The position numbers were made by a program, and so were the translations under genes. From the NCBI GenBank assembly GCA_902598315.1, contig CACKBP010000001.1, positions 1 to 64,000 of the forward strand: a DNA stretch of 64,000 nt, read 5' to 3'. This document shows positions 55,441-64,000 of this stretch, one piece after another. The notes under the pieces are model-generated. The model was not told the DNA's origin, ran no database searches, and was given only the letters and a program-made list of their open reading frames with translations. Each line of letters starts with the position of its first letter. Position 1 is the stretch's first letter. This stretch comes from an uncultured Pelagibacteraceae bacterium (GTDB lineage: Bacteria > Pseudomonadota > Alphaproteobacteria > Pelagibacterales > Pelagibacteraceae).

Positions 55441-55913
55441 ATATATTCAACATCTAGGATTTCAAAGTTTCTCTCTCCAGATGGCGTAGCTACACTTATC
55501 ATCTCACCTTTATTTTTACCTATTAGAGCTTTACCGATTGGACTTTTAAAAAAAATTAAGTTCTTTTTTATATCCGCTTCATCCTGGCCCACTAGTCTAT
55601 AAGAAATTTTTTTATCTGTTTCTAAGTCTTGAACTTTTACGGTTGATCCGAAAATTACTTTTCCATTATTTTCTATTTTTGTGACATCAATTACATTTGC
55701 TCTGGCAATTATATCGTTAATAGCAATTACACGGCTTTCTATTAATGCTTGCTGTTCTTTTGCAGCGTGATATTCAGCGTTCTCTTTTAAATCTCCATGA
55801 GATCTTGCTTCGGCTATAGCTTCTACAATTTTTGGCCTTTGAATGTTTTTTAGATCTTCTAATTCTGCTTTTAAATTTTTAAGACCGCTTACTGTGATTG
55901 GTTCTTTATCCAT
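55437..55913 (-). CDS. greA: Transcription elongation factor GreA
   Basis: Rescues backtracked RNA polymerase by stimulating transcript cleavage. From the ATG at 55913 the product is 158 residues, the standard GreA length; the four extra codons upstream would overlap hemF. The N-terminal coiled coil carries the acidic tip in GDLKENAEYHAAKEQQ, and the C-terminal FKBP-like domain ends with SPIGKALIGKNKGE. It follows hemF by 2 bases. Confidence 0.96.
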   Translation of the reverse strand: MDKEPITVSGLKNLKAELEDLKNIQRPKIVEAIAEARSHGDLKENAEYHAAKEQQALIESRVIAINDIIARANVIDVTKIENNGKVIFGSTVKVQDLETDKKISYRLVGQDEADIKKNLIFFKSPIGKALIGKNKGEMISVATPSGERNFEILDVEYI

Positions 55914-55915
55914 AA

Positions 55916-56740
55916 CTATTTCCACTTTGCTTCAGGAGGAAGTGACATTAATATTGAATTAATATTTCCTCCTGAGTTTAATCCAAACCTTGTGCCTCTA
56001 TCATACAAAAGATTGAATTCTACATATCTTCCCCTTTTGAAGTACTGTTTCTCTTTGTCTTTTTTTGTCCATTTAACTTTTTCTTTTCTTTTTATAATTT
56101 TTTTTGAGATTTCTATAAAAGAAAGACCAAGCTCTCTTACAAATTTGAAGTTTTTAATCCAATCTTTGGTTTCATAGTCAAAAAAAATACCACCAATACC
56201 TCTAGCTTCTTTTCTGTGTGGTAAATAAAAATATTCATCACACCATTTTTTATACTTTTTATAATTTTTTTTATTTTGAATGCATACTTTTTTTAAATCA
56301 TCATGTATCATTTTTTTTTCTTTTAGATCTTCATAGCTTGGTGTTGCATCCATCCCCCCACCAAACCACTCTTTAGAAGTTACTATAAACCTAGTATTGA
56401 AATGTATTGCAGGCATTTTAGGGTTTCTCATATGAGCTACCACAGAAACTCCTGAGGCCCAATATTTACCTTTTTTTTCTGCACCTAATAATTTTGATCT
56501 AAATTGTTTAGGAAAAATTCCTGAAACAGTTGATTTATTTACTCCAACTTTATCAAATATTTTTCCTTTCGATAATAAAAACGAAGTTCCGCCACCCTCA
56601 TTTTTTTTATTTTTACTCCAATTTCTTTTCGAAAATTTTACTTTATTTTTTTCAAGATATTCGAATTCTTTACAAATTTGAATTTGTAAATACGAAAACC
56701 AGCTATCAGCCATTTTTTTTTTAAAGTCAGAGGCAATCAT
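55916..56740 (-). CDS. hemF: Oxygen-dependent coproporphyrinogen III oxidase
   Basis: Converts coproporphyrinogen III to protoporphyrinogen IX using O2, so heme synthesis here needs oxygen. The 274-residue product shows NKSTVSGIFP, HMRNPKMPAIHFNTRFIV, WFGGGMDATPSY, HRKEARGIGGIFFDY and the C-terminal YVEFNLLYDRGTRFGL, the family landmarks. It overlaps trmL by 4 bases upstream. It supplies heme to the cytochromes encoded in this window. Confidence 0.97.
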   Translation of the reverse strand: MIASDFKKKMADSWFSYLQIQICKEFEYLEKNKVKFSKRNWSKNKKNEGGGTSFLLSKGKIFDKVGVNKSTVSGIFPKQFRSKLLGAEKKGKYWASGVSVVAHMRNPKMPAIHFNTRFIVTSKEWFGGGMDATPSYEDLKEKKMIHDDLKKVCIQNKKNYKKYKKWCDEYFYLPHRKEARGIGGIFFDYETKDWIKNFKFVRELGLSFIEISKKIIKRKEKVKWTKKDKEKQYFKRGRYVEFNLLYDRGTRFGLNSGGNINSILMSLPPEAKWK

Positions 56741-57186
56741 TTAAGTAAATTATTTTGCCTTAAAGCTTCAGATGCTATTATTGCAACACTCATGGCAACA
56801 TTAAGAGATCTAGTTTTTTTGTTCATAGGAATTCTTATTTTGTTTTTAAGCATTCGATGTATCTCTTCTGGTACCCCAGCACTTTCTTTTCCAAATAAAA
56901 GCATATCATTCTTTTTAAATTTAAACTTATGATATAATTTTTTCGCCTTAGTTGTCATTAAAACTATTCTTGATTTCTTATATTTTTTTATGAATACCTC
57001 AAAGCCGTTGTGCCGAACGATCTTACTTAAACCAGCATAATCCATAACTACTCTTTTAAATCTATTATCGTTTAAATTAAAACCACATGGTTCTATCAAA
57101 TGAATAGTCAAATTCAGGCATGCTCCTAATCTGATAATTGCTGCAGTATTTTGAGGGATATCAGGTTTGTAAAGTACTATGTGCAT
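56737..57186 (-). CDS. trmL: tRNA (cytidine(34)-2'-O)-methyltransferase
   Basis: SPOUT-fold methyltransferase acting on the wobble base of certain leucine tRNAs. The 149-residue product starts with MHIVLYKPDIPQNTAAIIR, and has the knot motifs LLFGKESAGVPEEI and IPMNKKTRSLNVAMSVAI. Length is normal. It is divergent from petA with 89 bases between, and overlaps hemF by 4 bases. Confidence 0.94.
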   Translation of the reverse strand: MHIVLYKPDIPQNTAAIIRLGACLNLTIHLIEPCGFNLNDNRFKRVVMDYAGLSKIVRHNGFEVFIKKYKKSRIVLMTTKAKKLYHKFKFKKNDMLLFGKESAGVPEEIHRMLKNKIRIPMNKKTRSLNVAMSVAIIASEALRQNNLLK

Positions 57187-57275
57187 TATTTAAGCTTAAT
57201 TTATGTGTCATTCTGACCCTAGAAATCTTTAAAATATGGTTTTATTTAATAATTACATTATAAGCACTAACATAA

Positions 57276-57797
57276 ATGAGCAAAGAAGAAAAAAAAGTCA
57301 ACAGAAGAGATTTTTTATTTACGGCTAGTTATACAGTTGGAGCAGTGGGTGTTGGAGCAGTTATTTGGCCAATGATTGACCAAATGAATCCTGATAAAGC
57401 TCAACAAGCCTTAGCTACGACAGAAGTTGACATAAGCAAGATAGAACCTGGCAAATCTATTACCGTTTTATGGAGAGGAAAGCCGGTATTTTTAAAAAGA
57501 AGAACTTCAGAAGAAATAGCAGAGGCCAGAGCAGTAAACTTGGACGATTTGCCTGATCCTCAAAAAGATGAGGATAGAGTAAAAGAGGGTAGAGACGAAT
57601 GGTTAGTCATGTTAGGAGTTTGTACACATCTTGGATGTGTGCCATTAAAAGACAAAGGTGATTTTAACGGTTGGTTTTGCCCCTGTCATGGTTCACATTA
57701 CGATGTATCTGGCAGGATAAGAAAAGGACCAGCACCAACGAACATGGAAATACCAAAGTTTGAATTTGTTGATAGTAATACAATTAAAATTGGATAA
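57276..57797 (+). CDS. petA: Ubiquinol-cytochrome c reductase, Rieske iron-sulfur subunit
   Basis: Carries electrons from ubiquinol to cytochrome c1. The 173-residue product has a Tat-type N-terminus (VNRRDFLFTA) and one membrane helix (about 15-32). The 2Fe-2S ligands are C116, H118, C135 and H138 in CTHLGC and CPCHGSH, with C121 and C137 as the disulfide. It is the first gene of petABC. Confidence 0.98.
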   Translation: MSKEEKKVNRRDFLFTASYTVGAVGVGAVIWPMIDQMNPDKAQQALATTEVDISKIEPGKSITVLWRGKPVFLKRRTSEEIAEARAVNLDDLPDPQKDEDRVKEGRDEWLVMLGVCTHLGCVPLKDKGDFNGWFCPCHGSHYDVSGRIRKGPAPTNMEIPKFEFVDSNTIKIG

Positions 57798-57803
57798 GAA
57801 ATT

Positions 57804-59063
57804 ATGAGTGAACACGAATATGTACCAAAATCTAAAGCAGGGAAATGGCTTAACGACCGTTTACCATTGCTTACTCTAGGAGCACATCTAACAGATTATC
57901 CTACTCCAAAAAATTTAAATTATTGGTGGACCTTTGGAGGAATTTTAACTTTTTGTTTGTTAACACAAATTGTTACTGGAATAGTTTTAGCGATGCATTA
58001 TGTTGCTCACGCAGATTTAGCTTTTGCAAGTGTGGAACACATAATGAGAGACGTTAATTATGGATGGTTAATTAGATATATTCACAGTAATGGAGCTTCA
58101 ATGTTTTTCTTAGCAGTTTATATTCATATTTTTAGATCTTTATTTTATGGATCGTATAAATCACCTAGAGAGGTAATTTGGATTATTGGTCTTATGATTT
58201 ACTTATTAATGATGGCAGCAGCTTTCATGGGCTATGTTTTGCCTTGGGGTCAAATGAGTTTTTGGGGCGCAACAGTTATAACAAATTTATTTAGTGCTAT
58301 TCCATTAGTTGGAGACAGTATCACAACTTGGCTTTGGGGAGCTTATTCTGTTGATAATCCTACATTAAATAGATTCTTCAGCTTACATTACTTGATTCCA
58401 TTTTTAATCTTAGGATTGGTTGTTTTACACATTTGGGCTTTACATGTTCCTGGAAACAATAATCCTGTTGGTATAGACATAAAGAAACCATCCAAGGATA
58501 CGGTTCCTTTTCATCCGTACATTACAATTAAAGATGCTTTTGCTCTTTTAGTTTTTATGATTATATTTGCTGGGTTTGTTTTCTTTACACCAAATGTTTT
58601 AGGACATTCAGACAATTATATTCCAGCTAACCCATTAGTCACTCCTGCACATATAGTGCCTGAATGGTATCTGCTTCCATTCTATGCAATTTTAAGATCA
58701 GTACCTGACAAATTAGGAGGTGTAATTTTAATGTTTAGTGCGATTTTTATTTTGTTCGTTTTACCTTGGCTTGATACATCAAAAGTAAGATCTGCAGTTT
58801 TCAGACCAATATACAGACAATTTTTCTGGATACTGGTTATAGATGTTCTGATGCTTGGTTATGTAGGCGCGATGCCAGCTGAGGGAGTTTATTTAGTATT
58901 AGCTAGAGTAGGAACTATTTATTATTTCTTACATTTTATTGTTGTTATGCCAGTAGTTGGTTATTTAGAAAAAACCGATCCGATACCAATGAGTATTTCA
59001 GAGCCAGTTATGTCTGGCGGCGCTGAACCATCTATAGCTAGGAAGGTTAATGACAAAGTCTAA
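57804..59063 (+). CDS. petB: Cytochrome b of the bc1 complex
   Basis: Membrane core of the bc1 complex with both quinone sites and two b hemes. The 419-residue product has eight membrane helices. Seen are the heme ligand histidines in AMHYVAHAD and [11 protein letters not shown], the motif [14 protein letters not shown], the second pair of ligands in FSLHYLIPF and [11 protein letters not shown], and the PEWY motif in [13 protein letters not shown]. It begins 6 bases after petA and overlaps petC by 14 bases. Confidence 0.98.
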   Translation: MSEHEYVPKSKAGKWLNDRLPLLTLGAHLTDYPTPKNLNYWWTFGGILTFCLLTQIVTGIVLAMHYVAHADLAFASVEHIMRDVNYGWLIRYIHSNGASMFFLAVYIHIFRSLFYGSYKSPREVIWIIGLMIYLLMMAAAFMGYVLPWGQMSFWGATVITNLFSAIPLVGDSITTWLWGAYSVDNPTLNRFFSLHYLIPFLILGLVVLHIWALHVPGNNNPVGIDIKKPSKDTVPFHPYITIKDAFALLVFMIIFAGFVFFTPNVLGHSDNYIPANPLVTPAHIVPEWYLLPFYAILRSVPDKLGGVILMFSAIFILFVLPWLDTSKVRSAVFRPIYRQFFWILVIDVLMLGYVGAMPAEGVYLVLARVGTIYYFLHFIVVMPVVGYLEKTDPIPMSISEPVMSGGAEPSIARKVNDKV

Positions 59064-59832
59064 ATTAGGATTATCTGTTTTATCTTTGTTATTACTAATC
59101 TCATTTAAACCATTACAAAGCGCCGAAATGGTAGACCCAATAAAGGTAGATTGGAGTTTTAAAGGTTTAACAGGAACTTTCGATAGAGCATCATTACAAA
59201 GAGGTTTTCAAGTCTATAAAGAAGTATGCGCCTCTTGTCACTCAATGCAATATCTTAGTTACAGAAATCTAGGAGAGCCTGGTGGACCCGAGTTTTCAGA
59301 GCAAGAAGTAAAAGCTATAGCTGCTAGTTTCGAAATTGAAGATGGTCCTGACGCTCAAGGAGAAATGTTTACTAGACCAGGAAAGCCATCAGATAAATTT
59401 AAAAGCCCATACCCAAATGTTCAAGCTGCAACAGCAGCGAATGGTGGAGCATACCCCCCAGATATGTCAGTTTTAGTTAAAGCAAGAAAAGGTGGAGCAA
59501 ACTACATTTATTCGGTATTAGTTGGTTATGAAGACCCACCCCCAGGAGTAAAACTCGATGACGGTGTTTATTATAATAAATATATGGCTGGTAATAAGAT
59601 TAAAATGCCTAACAATTTGATGGATGGTTTGGTCGAGTATGCTGATGGGACGGAGTCTACTGTAGATCAAATGGCTAAAGATGTAACAACTTTTCTAGCG
59701 TGGGCAGCTGAGCCTGAACTTGAAGAAAGACACAAAACTGGAGTAAAGGTAATTATTTATTTAGTGCTTTTAACATTATTAGTTTACTTAAGTATGAAAA
59801 AAATATGGTCAAGGATTGACACGGAAGTATAA
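59050..59832 (+). CDS. petC: Cytochrome c1
   Basis: Heme c subunit of the bc1 complex, passing electrons to soluble or bound cytochrome c. The 260-residue product has a signal peptide (to about residue 25), heme attachment C60-A-S-C63-H64, the axial Met region near [13 protein letters not shown] and a C-terminal membrane anchor (about 232-250). Its start lies inside petB (14-base overlap) and its end overlaps the convergent ychF by 24 bases. Confidence 0.97.
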   Translation: MTKSKLGLSVLSLLLLISFKPLQSAEMVDPIKVDWSFKGLTGTFDRASLQRGFQVYKEVCASCHSMQYLSYRNLGEPGGPEFSEQEVKAIAASFEIEDGPDAQGEMFTRPGKPSDKFKSPYPNVQAATAANGGAYPPDMSVLVKARKGGANYIYSVLVGYEDPPPGVKLDDGVYYNKYMAGNKIKMPNNLMDGLVEYADGTESTVDQMAKDVTTFLAWAAEPELEERHKTGVKVIIYLVLLTLLVYLSMKKIWSRIDTEV

Positions 59833-60879
59833 AACATCTCCATCTTTAACAATATAATCTTTACCTTCAATTCTTAGCTTGCCATTTTCTTTACATTTTT
59901 CTGTACTACCGAATTTTATAAAATCATCACAAGAAACAGCCTCTGCTCTAATAAAATTCTTTTCAAAATCTGTATGAATTACACTAGCGGCTATAGGCGC
60001 GGTAGTATTTTTTTTTACTGTCCAGGCTCTGCTCTCTTCAGGACCCGAAGTAAAAAAAGTGTCTAACATCAAAAGGTCATAACCCTCCTTTATCAGTTTA
60101 TTTAGACCAGTTTTATTTAAACCAATATCTTGCATAAACGTTTCTTTTTCATTTTTATCAAGACCAGAAAGTTGATCTTCTATATCAGCGCAGATATTAA
60201 TTATTTTTTCATTAGGGTATTTGTTTTTTACTGCTTCAGTATAAATATTTCCAACAGACAAATTTTTCTCGTCTACATTGCAAACTATAATTTTTGGCTT
60301 GATACTTAGCAAACCAATACTAGATAGAAATTTTTCTTCCCCCATGTCATTTGCTTTAATTTCTAAACCTTTACTTAGAGTTTCTAATTTTTCTTTTAAA
60401 ATCTTTACCTCTTTTTCCTCAAGTGATTTTTTTTTATTTTTTTCTAATTTCTTTTGTATAATGTCGATATCTGAAAGAATAATCTCAGTTTTTATAGTTT
60501 CGAGATCATCTGCAGGACTAATTTTCGAATTTACATGGGTAATATTTTCTGATTCAAAACATCTTACCAAATGTATTATTGCATCTACCTCTCTAATATG
60601 TGATAGAAATTTATTACCTAATCCCTCACCCTTTGACGCTCCTTTAACCAATCCTGCTATATCAACGAAAGTTATAGTTGTATAAATTTTTTTTTTTGAA
60701 TTTGAAAGTTCAGCTAATTTATCAAGTCTTTCATCAATCACATCTACAACGCCGATATTTGGGTCAATTGTACAAAAAGGAAAATTTGCGGCTTCAGCAT
60801 TTTTTGAAGCTGTAAGTGCATTAAATAAAGTGGACTTACCTACATTAGGCAAACCAACTATTCCACATTTAAATCCCAT
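59809..60879 (-). CDS. ychF: Ribosome-binding ATPase/GTPase YchF
   Basis: Obg-family nucleotide-binding protein that associates with ribosomes and responds to oxidative stress in other bacteria. The 356-residue product has the P-loop GLPNVGKSTLFNAL, the switch II region DIAGLVKGASKGEGLGNKFL, the NVDE motif in place of NKxD, and the C-terminal TGS domain with ARAWT-like SRAWTVKKNTTAP and [10 protein letters not shown]. It overlaps pth by 11 bases and runs into the end of petC. Confidence 0.97.
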   Translation of the reverse strand: MGFKCGIVGLPNVGKSTLFNALTASKNAEAANFPFCTIDPNIGVVDVIDERLDKLAELSNSKKKIYTTITFVDIAGLVKGASKGEGLGNKFLSHIREVDAIIHLVRCFESENITHVNSKISPADDLETIKTEIILSDIDIIQKKLEKNKKKSLEEKEVKILKEKLETLSKGLEIKANDMGEEKFLSSIGLLSIKPKIIVCNVDEKNLSVGNIYTEAVKNKYPNEKIINICADIEDQLSGLDKNEKETFMQDIGLNKTGLNKLIKEGYDLLMLDTFFTSGPEESRAWTVKKNTTAPIAASVIHTDFEKNFIRAEAVSCDDFIKFGSTEKCKENGKLRIEGKDYIVKDGDVLYFRVNP

Positions 60880-61441
60880 TAAGATTTTGATTAACTTTAC
60901 TTGAAAACAAATCTATTTTTTTGTCTATAAGTGTAGGTATTTGTTTAACAATATTCTCTGTAATTTCATTTATTTTTTCCTCTTCATCCTCTTTAAAATC
61001 CTCTAAAACATGATTGTTAACTTTCTTTTTTTGCTTTGGATGTCCTATACCTATTCTAACTCTTGAGTACTCTTTTCCAATAAATTTATCAATAGACTCG
61101 ATACCATTGTGACCAGCGCTACTTCCACCAAATTTTGCTTTTACCTTACCAAAATCAATATCCATATCATCATGAAAAACTATGACGTCCTTTGCGTCAA
61201 TTTTAAAATAATCAATTAATTCCTTAATTGCTGTTCCAGAATTATTCATAAAGGTTAATGGTTTTATCGCATAAATTTTTTTTTCGTCGATATTCCCAGT
61301 AGTTAACAAACCTTTAAATTTGGGTTTTTGTTTTGAAAGTTTAAAGTGTGAGTTTATAGCATCAATTATTTTAAATCCGATATTATGTCTGGTATTTGTA
61401 TAATTAGATCCAGGATTTCCTAATCCAACAAGTAAAAGCAT
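60869..61441 (-). CDS. pth: Peptidyl-tRNA hydrolase
   Basis: Recycles peptidyl-tRNA dropped from ribosomes. The 190-residue product has the family motifs VGLGNPGSNYTNTRHNIGF (with catalytic His), KPLTFMNNSG, VFHDDMDIDFGK (with catalytic Asp) and SAGHNGIESI. It is placed 5 bases after rplY and overlaps ychF, the usual rplY-pth-ychF order of proteobacteria. Confidence 0.97.
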   Translation of the reverse strand: MLLLVGLGNPGSNYTNTRHNIGFKIIDAINSHFKLSKQKPKFKGLLTTGNIDEKKIYAIKPLTFMNNSGTAIKELIDYFKIDAKDVIVFHDDMDIDFGKVKAKFGGSSAGHNGIESIDKFIGKEYSRVRIGIGHPKQKKKVNNHVLEDFKEDEEEKINEITENIVKQIPTLIDKKIDLFSSKVNQNLNGI

Positions 61442-61446
61442 ATTAA

Positions 61447-62199
61447 TTATTTCTTTTCAGGAGGTTTCTTTTCGGTGGTTTTTTTTTCTTCAGGCTTTTT
61501 GTCTGCAGCACCGTCTTTAGTTTTTTCATCTTTTTTAGCCGCCTCCCCATCTTTCGGAGCTGCTTCTGTAGCCTCAGCGTTTGCCTCTCCATCAGCGCCT
61601 TCAGTTGCAACCTCTTCGGCAGGTTTCTCCGGCTCTTTGATTATTGTTGGTGCAGCAACTGTAGCGACAACGAAATCACGATCAGTTATTGTTGGAGTAA
61701 CATTATCAGGTAGTTTTACTGAAGAGATTTTAATGCTGGTTCCTATATCACTGCCAGTTAAATCAAATACTATTTCATTTGGAATACTTTCAGCTGGACA
61801 TTTTAATTCTACTTTTCTCCTTACAATGTTTAAAACACCACCCCTTTTCAATCCTGGAGAGTCAGGATGATTTATAAATTTCACAGGAATTTCTAAAATT
61901 ATCTTTTTTCCAGTTAAAATTCTCATAAAATCAATGTGTATTGGTTCCTCAGTTACTACATGAAACGATACATCTCTTGGAATAACTTTTTCTTTTTTTC
62001 CGTTAATTTCTAATTCCAACACCTTAGATAAAAAGGTATCTGATTTTACTAAGTTAGATATTTCTTTTTTATTTATTGAAATGTTTTGGTTTGGAGTATT
62101 GCCTCCATATAATATGGCTGGCACAAATCCTTCAGTTCTTAGTTTATTATTTGAGCCTGAGGATAAATTGTCTCTTTTTAATGCCTTTAAATTAGTCAT
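61447..62199 (-). CDS. rplY: Ribosomal protein L25 (CTC form)
   Basis: Binds 5S rRNA in the large ribosomal subunit. The 250-residue product is the long CTC type: an N-terminal L25 domain (about 1-90, AILYGGNTPNQN, VSFHVVTEEPIHIDFMRI) and a second beta domain (about 95-190, GVLNIVRRKVELKCPAESIP). The last 60 residues form a low-complexity tail, first Ala/Glu-rich and then Lys/Pro/Glu-rich, encoded by DNA with clearly higher G+C than its surroundings. The tail is probably disordered. Confidence 0.95.
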   Translation of the reverse strand: MTNLKALKRDNLSSGSNNKLRTEGFVPAILYGGNTPNQNISINKKEISNLVKSDTFLSKVLELEINGKKEKVIPRDVSFHVVTEEPIHIDFMRILTGKKIILEIPVKFINHPDSPGLKRGGVLNIVRRKVELKCPAESIPNEIVFDLTGSDIGTSIKISSVKLPDNVTPTITDRDFVVATVAAPTIIKEPEKPAEEVATEGADGEANAEATEAAPKDGEAAKKDEKTKDGAADKKPEEKKTTEKKPPEKK

Positions 62200-62248
62200 A
62201 AATTTATTGAAAGCGGTATATAACCCATGATCTGTATCAAAACAAGTA

Positions 62249-63181
62249 TTAATTAAATAAATCCGATACTGAATTAGAGTTAGATATTCTTTTAATTGCT
62301 TCAGACATCAGTGAGGATATCGATAAAACCTCAATTTTACTGTTATTATTAATTTTTTTGGAATTGTCTATTGTATCAGTAACAATAAGTTTCTTAATTT
62401 TTGAATTTTTAATTTTTTTTGCCGCATCACCGCTAAGCACGCCGTGTGAAATAAAAACATACACCTCATTTGCACCACTTTTTTTTAAAGCATCAGCCGC
62501 ATTTACTATGGTACCGCCGCTATCAATAATATCATCTACTATTACACAAGTTTTATTTTTAACATTTCCTAGAATATTCATTACCTCAGATTTTCCTGGA
62601 GCAGGTCTTCTTTTGTCAATGATTGCAAGGTCGGCTTTTATCCTTGTTGCTAAGTCTCTAGTTCTAGCCACACCTCCAACATCTGGCGATACACAAATTA
62701 AATTTTTAGTATTTAATTTTTTTTTAATATATTTTGCAAATAAAGGTGCAGTATATAAGTTGTCAACCGGCATATCAAAAAACCCTTGTATTTGACCAGC
62801 GTGTAAATCAACAGTTACAACTCTTGTTGCTCCGGCATTGGTAATTAAATTAGCAACAATTTTTGCAGAGATGGAAGTTCTAGGCGCTACTTTTCTATCT
62901 TGCCTGGCATATCCAAAGTAAGGAATTACTGCTGTGATAGTTTTTGCTGAAGACCTTTTAAGTGCATCTATTACTAGTAACAGCTCCATTAAATTATCAT
63001 TAGCAGGATTACAAGTTGATTGAATTACAAAAACACTATTCCCTCTTATATTTTCGTTAATTTCTATATAAATTTCACCATCAGCAAATCTTCTTATATT
63101 ACTGTTAATAAGTTTTAATTTTAAATTTTTTGCAATACTCTTACTGAGTTTAAGATTACTTGTTCCAGATAAGATTTTCAT
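62249..63181 (-). CDS. prs: Ribose-phosphate pyrophosphokinase
   Basis: Makes PRPP from ribose 5-phosphate and ATP, feeding purine, pyrimidine, histidine and NAD synthesis; PRPP is used by HisG and the purine pathway (PurD) encoded in this window. The 310-residue product has NVFVIQSTC-like SVFVIQSTCNPANDNLMELL, IPYFGYARQDRK, VTVDLHAGQIQGFF, VSPDVGGVARTR and the PRPP loop VIVDDIIDSGGT. Length is normal. It is separated from rplY by 49 bases without visible features. Confidence 0.97.
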   Translation of the reverse strand: MKILSGTSNLKLSKSIAKNLKLKLINSNIRRFADGEIYIEINENIRGNSVFVIQSTCNPANDNLMELLLVIDALKRSSAKTITAVIPYFGYARQDRKVAPRTSISAKIVANLITNAGATRVVTVDLHAGQIQGFFDMPVDNLYTAPLFAKYIKKKLNTKNLICVSPDVGGVARTRDLATRIKADLAIIDKRRPAPGKSEVMNILGNVKNKTCVIVDDIIDSGGTIVNAADALKKSGANEVYVFISHGVLSGDAAKKIKNSKIKKLIVTDTIDNSKKINNNSKIEVLSISSLMSEAIKRISNSNSVSDLFN

Positions 63182-63227
63182 GAAATATAATTATTTATAC
63201 ATTTATTTTTACTTCTTTTCAAATTAA

Positions 63228-63980
63228 TTAAATTAATCCAATGACTGAAATACATCTACCATAATCATTTTGCTTTAATTTAAATGATCTTCTATAGCTA
63301 AAAAAATTATTTTTTTCTTTAAAAGTATCTCTATTCACATGATCTATGTACACATTTAATTCTAAAAGCCTATCAGCAACGAATCTTCTTAAATTGAATA
63401 TTTTTTTTCTTTTGTTTTTTTTAGAAAAATATACTTTATTTCTTTTTGATCTTTGTAAAAATTTTTTATAAAAATTCGTGTCAACCTCATAATTCATTTT
63501 TCCAATACATGGCCCGATACTTGCATAAATTTTTTTCTCTGGATCAGATTTCCTTATCGCTAAAATAGTATTTTTAATTATTCCAGACAGTGCGCCTTTC
63601 CAGCCAGCATGTATACAACCAACTGTTCTCTTTTTTTTATCGTATATTAAAATTGGCACGCAATCTGCTGTAACTACTCCTAACAATACGCCTTTCTCTT
63701 TAGTAAACATTGCGTCTGAATTAATATTTTTTCTTAAATTACTTTTACGAATTTCAATTACTTTATTACTATGCGTTTGATGCATTAATATAATATTATT
63801 TTTATTAAATTTCATTTTATTAGTAACTATCATAAGGTTTTTCTTAACATTTTCTTTTTTATCGTTCGATCCTCGACCACAGTTCAGGCTTCTATACATG
63901 CCTGAAGACAAACCACCTTTTCTCGAAAAAAAACAGTGTTTTATCTCTTTAAATTTTTTTAATCTTTTTGAATAGAACAT
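63228..63980 (-). CDS. pgeF: Peptidoglycan editing factor PgeF (laccase-domain, YfiH family)
   Basis: Cytoplasmic zinc/copper-type enzyme of the YfiH family; in E. coli it removes wrong amino acids from peptidoglycan precursors, while other members were described as polyphenol oxidases or purine nucleosidases. The 250-residue product shows FFSRKGGLSSG, MHQTHSNKVI (first His), VVTADCVPILIYD (Cys) and GCIHAGWKGALSGI (second His), the full metal site. Its ATG overlaps a possible upstream stop codon as TAATG at 63982-63978. Confidence 0.9.
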   Translation of the reverse strand: MFYSKRLKKFKEIKHCFFSRKGGLSSGMYRSLNCGRGSNDKKENVKKNLMIVTNKMKFNKNNIILMHQTHSNKVIEIRKSNLRKNINSDAMFTKEKGVLLGVVTADCVPILIYDKKKRTVGCIHAGWKGALSGIIKNTILAIRKSDPEKKIYASIGPCIGKMNYEVDTNFYKKFLQRSKRNKVYFSKKNKRKKIFNLRRFVADRLLELNVYIDHVNRDTFKEKNNFFSYRRSFKLKQNDYGRCISVIGLI

Positions 63981-64000
63981 TATTTAAAGCCATGGAAATT
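63980..64000 (-). CDS. Possible last codons of an upstream gene
   Basis: One frame at the right edge reads six codons and then TAA, which overlaps the pgeF ATG by 1 base in the compact style of the rest of the window. In many alphaproteobacteria a SAM-dependent methyltransferase gene stands here, but too little sequence is visible to identify anything. Confidence 0.3.
   Translation of the reverse strand, partial: NFHGFK

Noticed and set aside
61475-61870. Long open frame on the + strand opposite rplY
   Set aside because: It is an antisense shadow of the low-complexity L25 tail, rich in Ser/Ala/Phe as expected from reversed Lys/Glu/Ala codons, with no recognisable domain.

Overview
The window is a stretch of very AT-rich, gene-dense core chromosome that looks like a free-living, aerobic, streamlined marine alphaproteobacterium of the SAR11 group (Pelagibacterales). 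Support comes from the low G+C, spacers of 0-60 bases, many start/stop overlaps, and alphaproteobacterial families (DUF1289, DUF2093 and DUF3035 proteins, CcrM with its C-terminal domain, an Fo operon with both b and b' subunits). The tRNA-His is of the alphaproteobacterial type without a G(-1), and there is a retinal-forming carotenoid cluster (crtI, crtB, crtY, blh). I identified 68 protein genes (one cut by the left edge, one reduced to a few codons at the right edge, one a 37-residue gene), one tentative leader ORF and two tRNAs. No rRNA, insertion sequence, prophage, CRISPR array or defence island was seen, and no gene-free stretch exceeds about 250 bases.

Layout. 1-2.5 kb: malate synthase G (partial), divergent accA, a cold-shock protein. 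2.6-6.5 kb: a histidine block (possible His-rich leader ORF, tRNA-His, hisS, hisZ, hisG) and an unrecognised methyltransferase-like gene, closed by a two-way terminator. 6.6-8.6 kb: groEL/groES under a sigma-32-like promoter. 8.7-15.2 kb: HAD hydrolase, ribF, ileS, lspA, a lipoprotein, pgi. 15.2-22.9 kb: rsmD, purD, a DUF2093 gene, then lipid A/Kdo export genes (lpxL-like, lpxK, waaA, msbA) and ubiA. 22.9-26.4 kb: DUF2721, and a five-gene set of redox-type proteins (CDGSH, HAD, pirin, quinone reductase, DUF1289). 26.4-34.5 kb: rsmE and the aa3-type cytochrome oxidase operon with assembly factors, then thrC and a peroxiredoxin. 34.5-47 kb: one unbroken leftward run dciA-dsbA-smc-atpIBEF'F-crtIBY-blh-ispH-thrB-rnhA. 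47-54 kb: mutY, a flavin monooxygenase, ccrM, rnhB, uracil-DNA glycosylase, a TPR protein, ispE. 54-64 kb: tRNA-Gln, cca, greA, hemF, trmL, the bc1 complex petABC, ychF, pth, rplY, prs, pgeF.

How the parts work together. Respiration dominates: bc1 complex, cytochrome oxidase, heme and quinone synthesis (hemF, ctaB, ubiA) and the Fo part of ATP synthase are all here. Retinal synthesis lies directly behind the Fo genes and before ispH, so precursor supply, chromophore synthesis and proton-driven ATP synthesis sit in one apparent transcription unit; proteorhodopsin itself and crtE are not in the window.

Most unusual points: an SMC protein of only 814 residues with no visible hinge domain; an AccA with a C-terminal membrane helix; a malate synthase gene lacking room for the glycine riboswitch described for this gene in SAR11; four GANTC sites, two in a perfect inverted repeat, packed into 72 bases in front of ccrM; two tRNA genes lying 4 and 7 bases before genes for tRNA-acting enzymes; and a short ORF with three histidines in six residues in front of the histidine block. 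All function calls are from reading the sequence without database searches.
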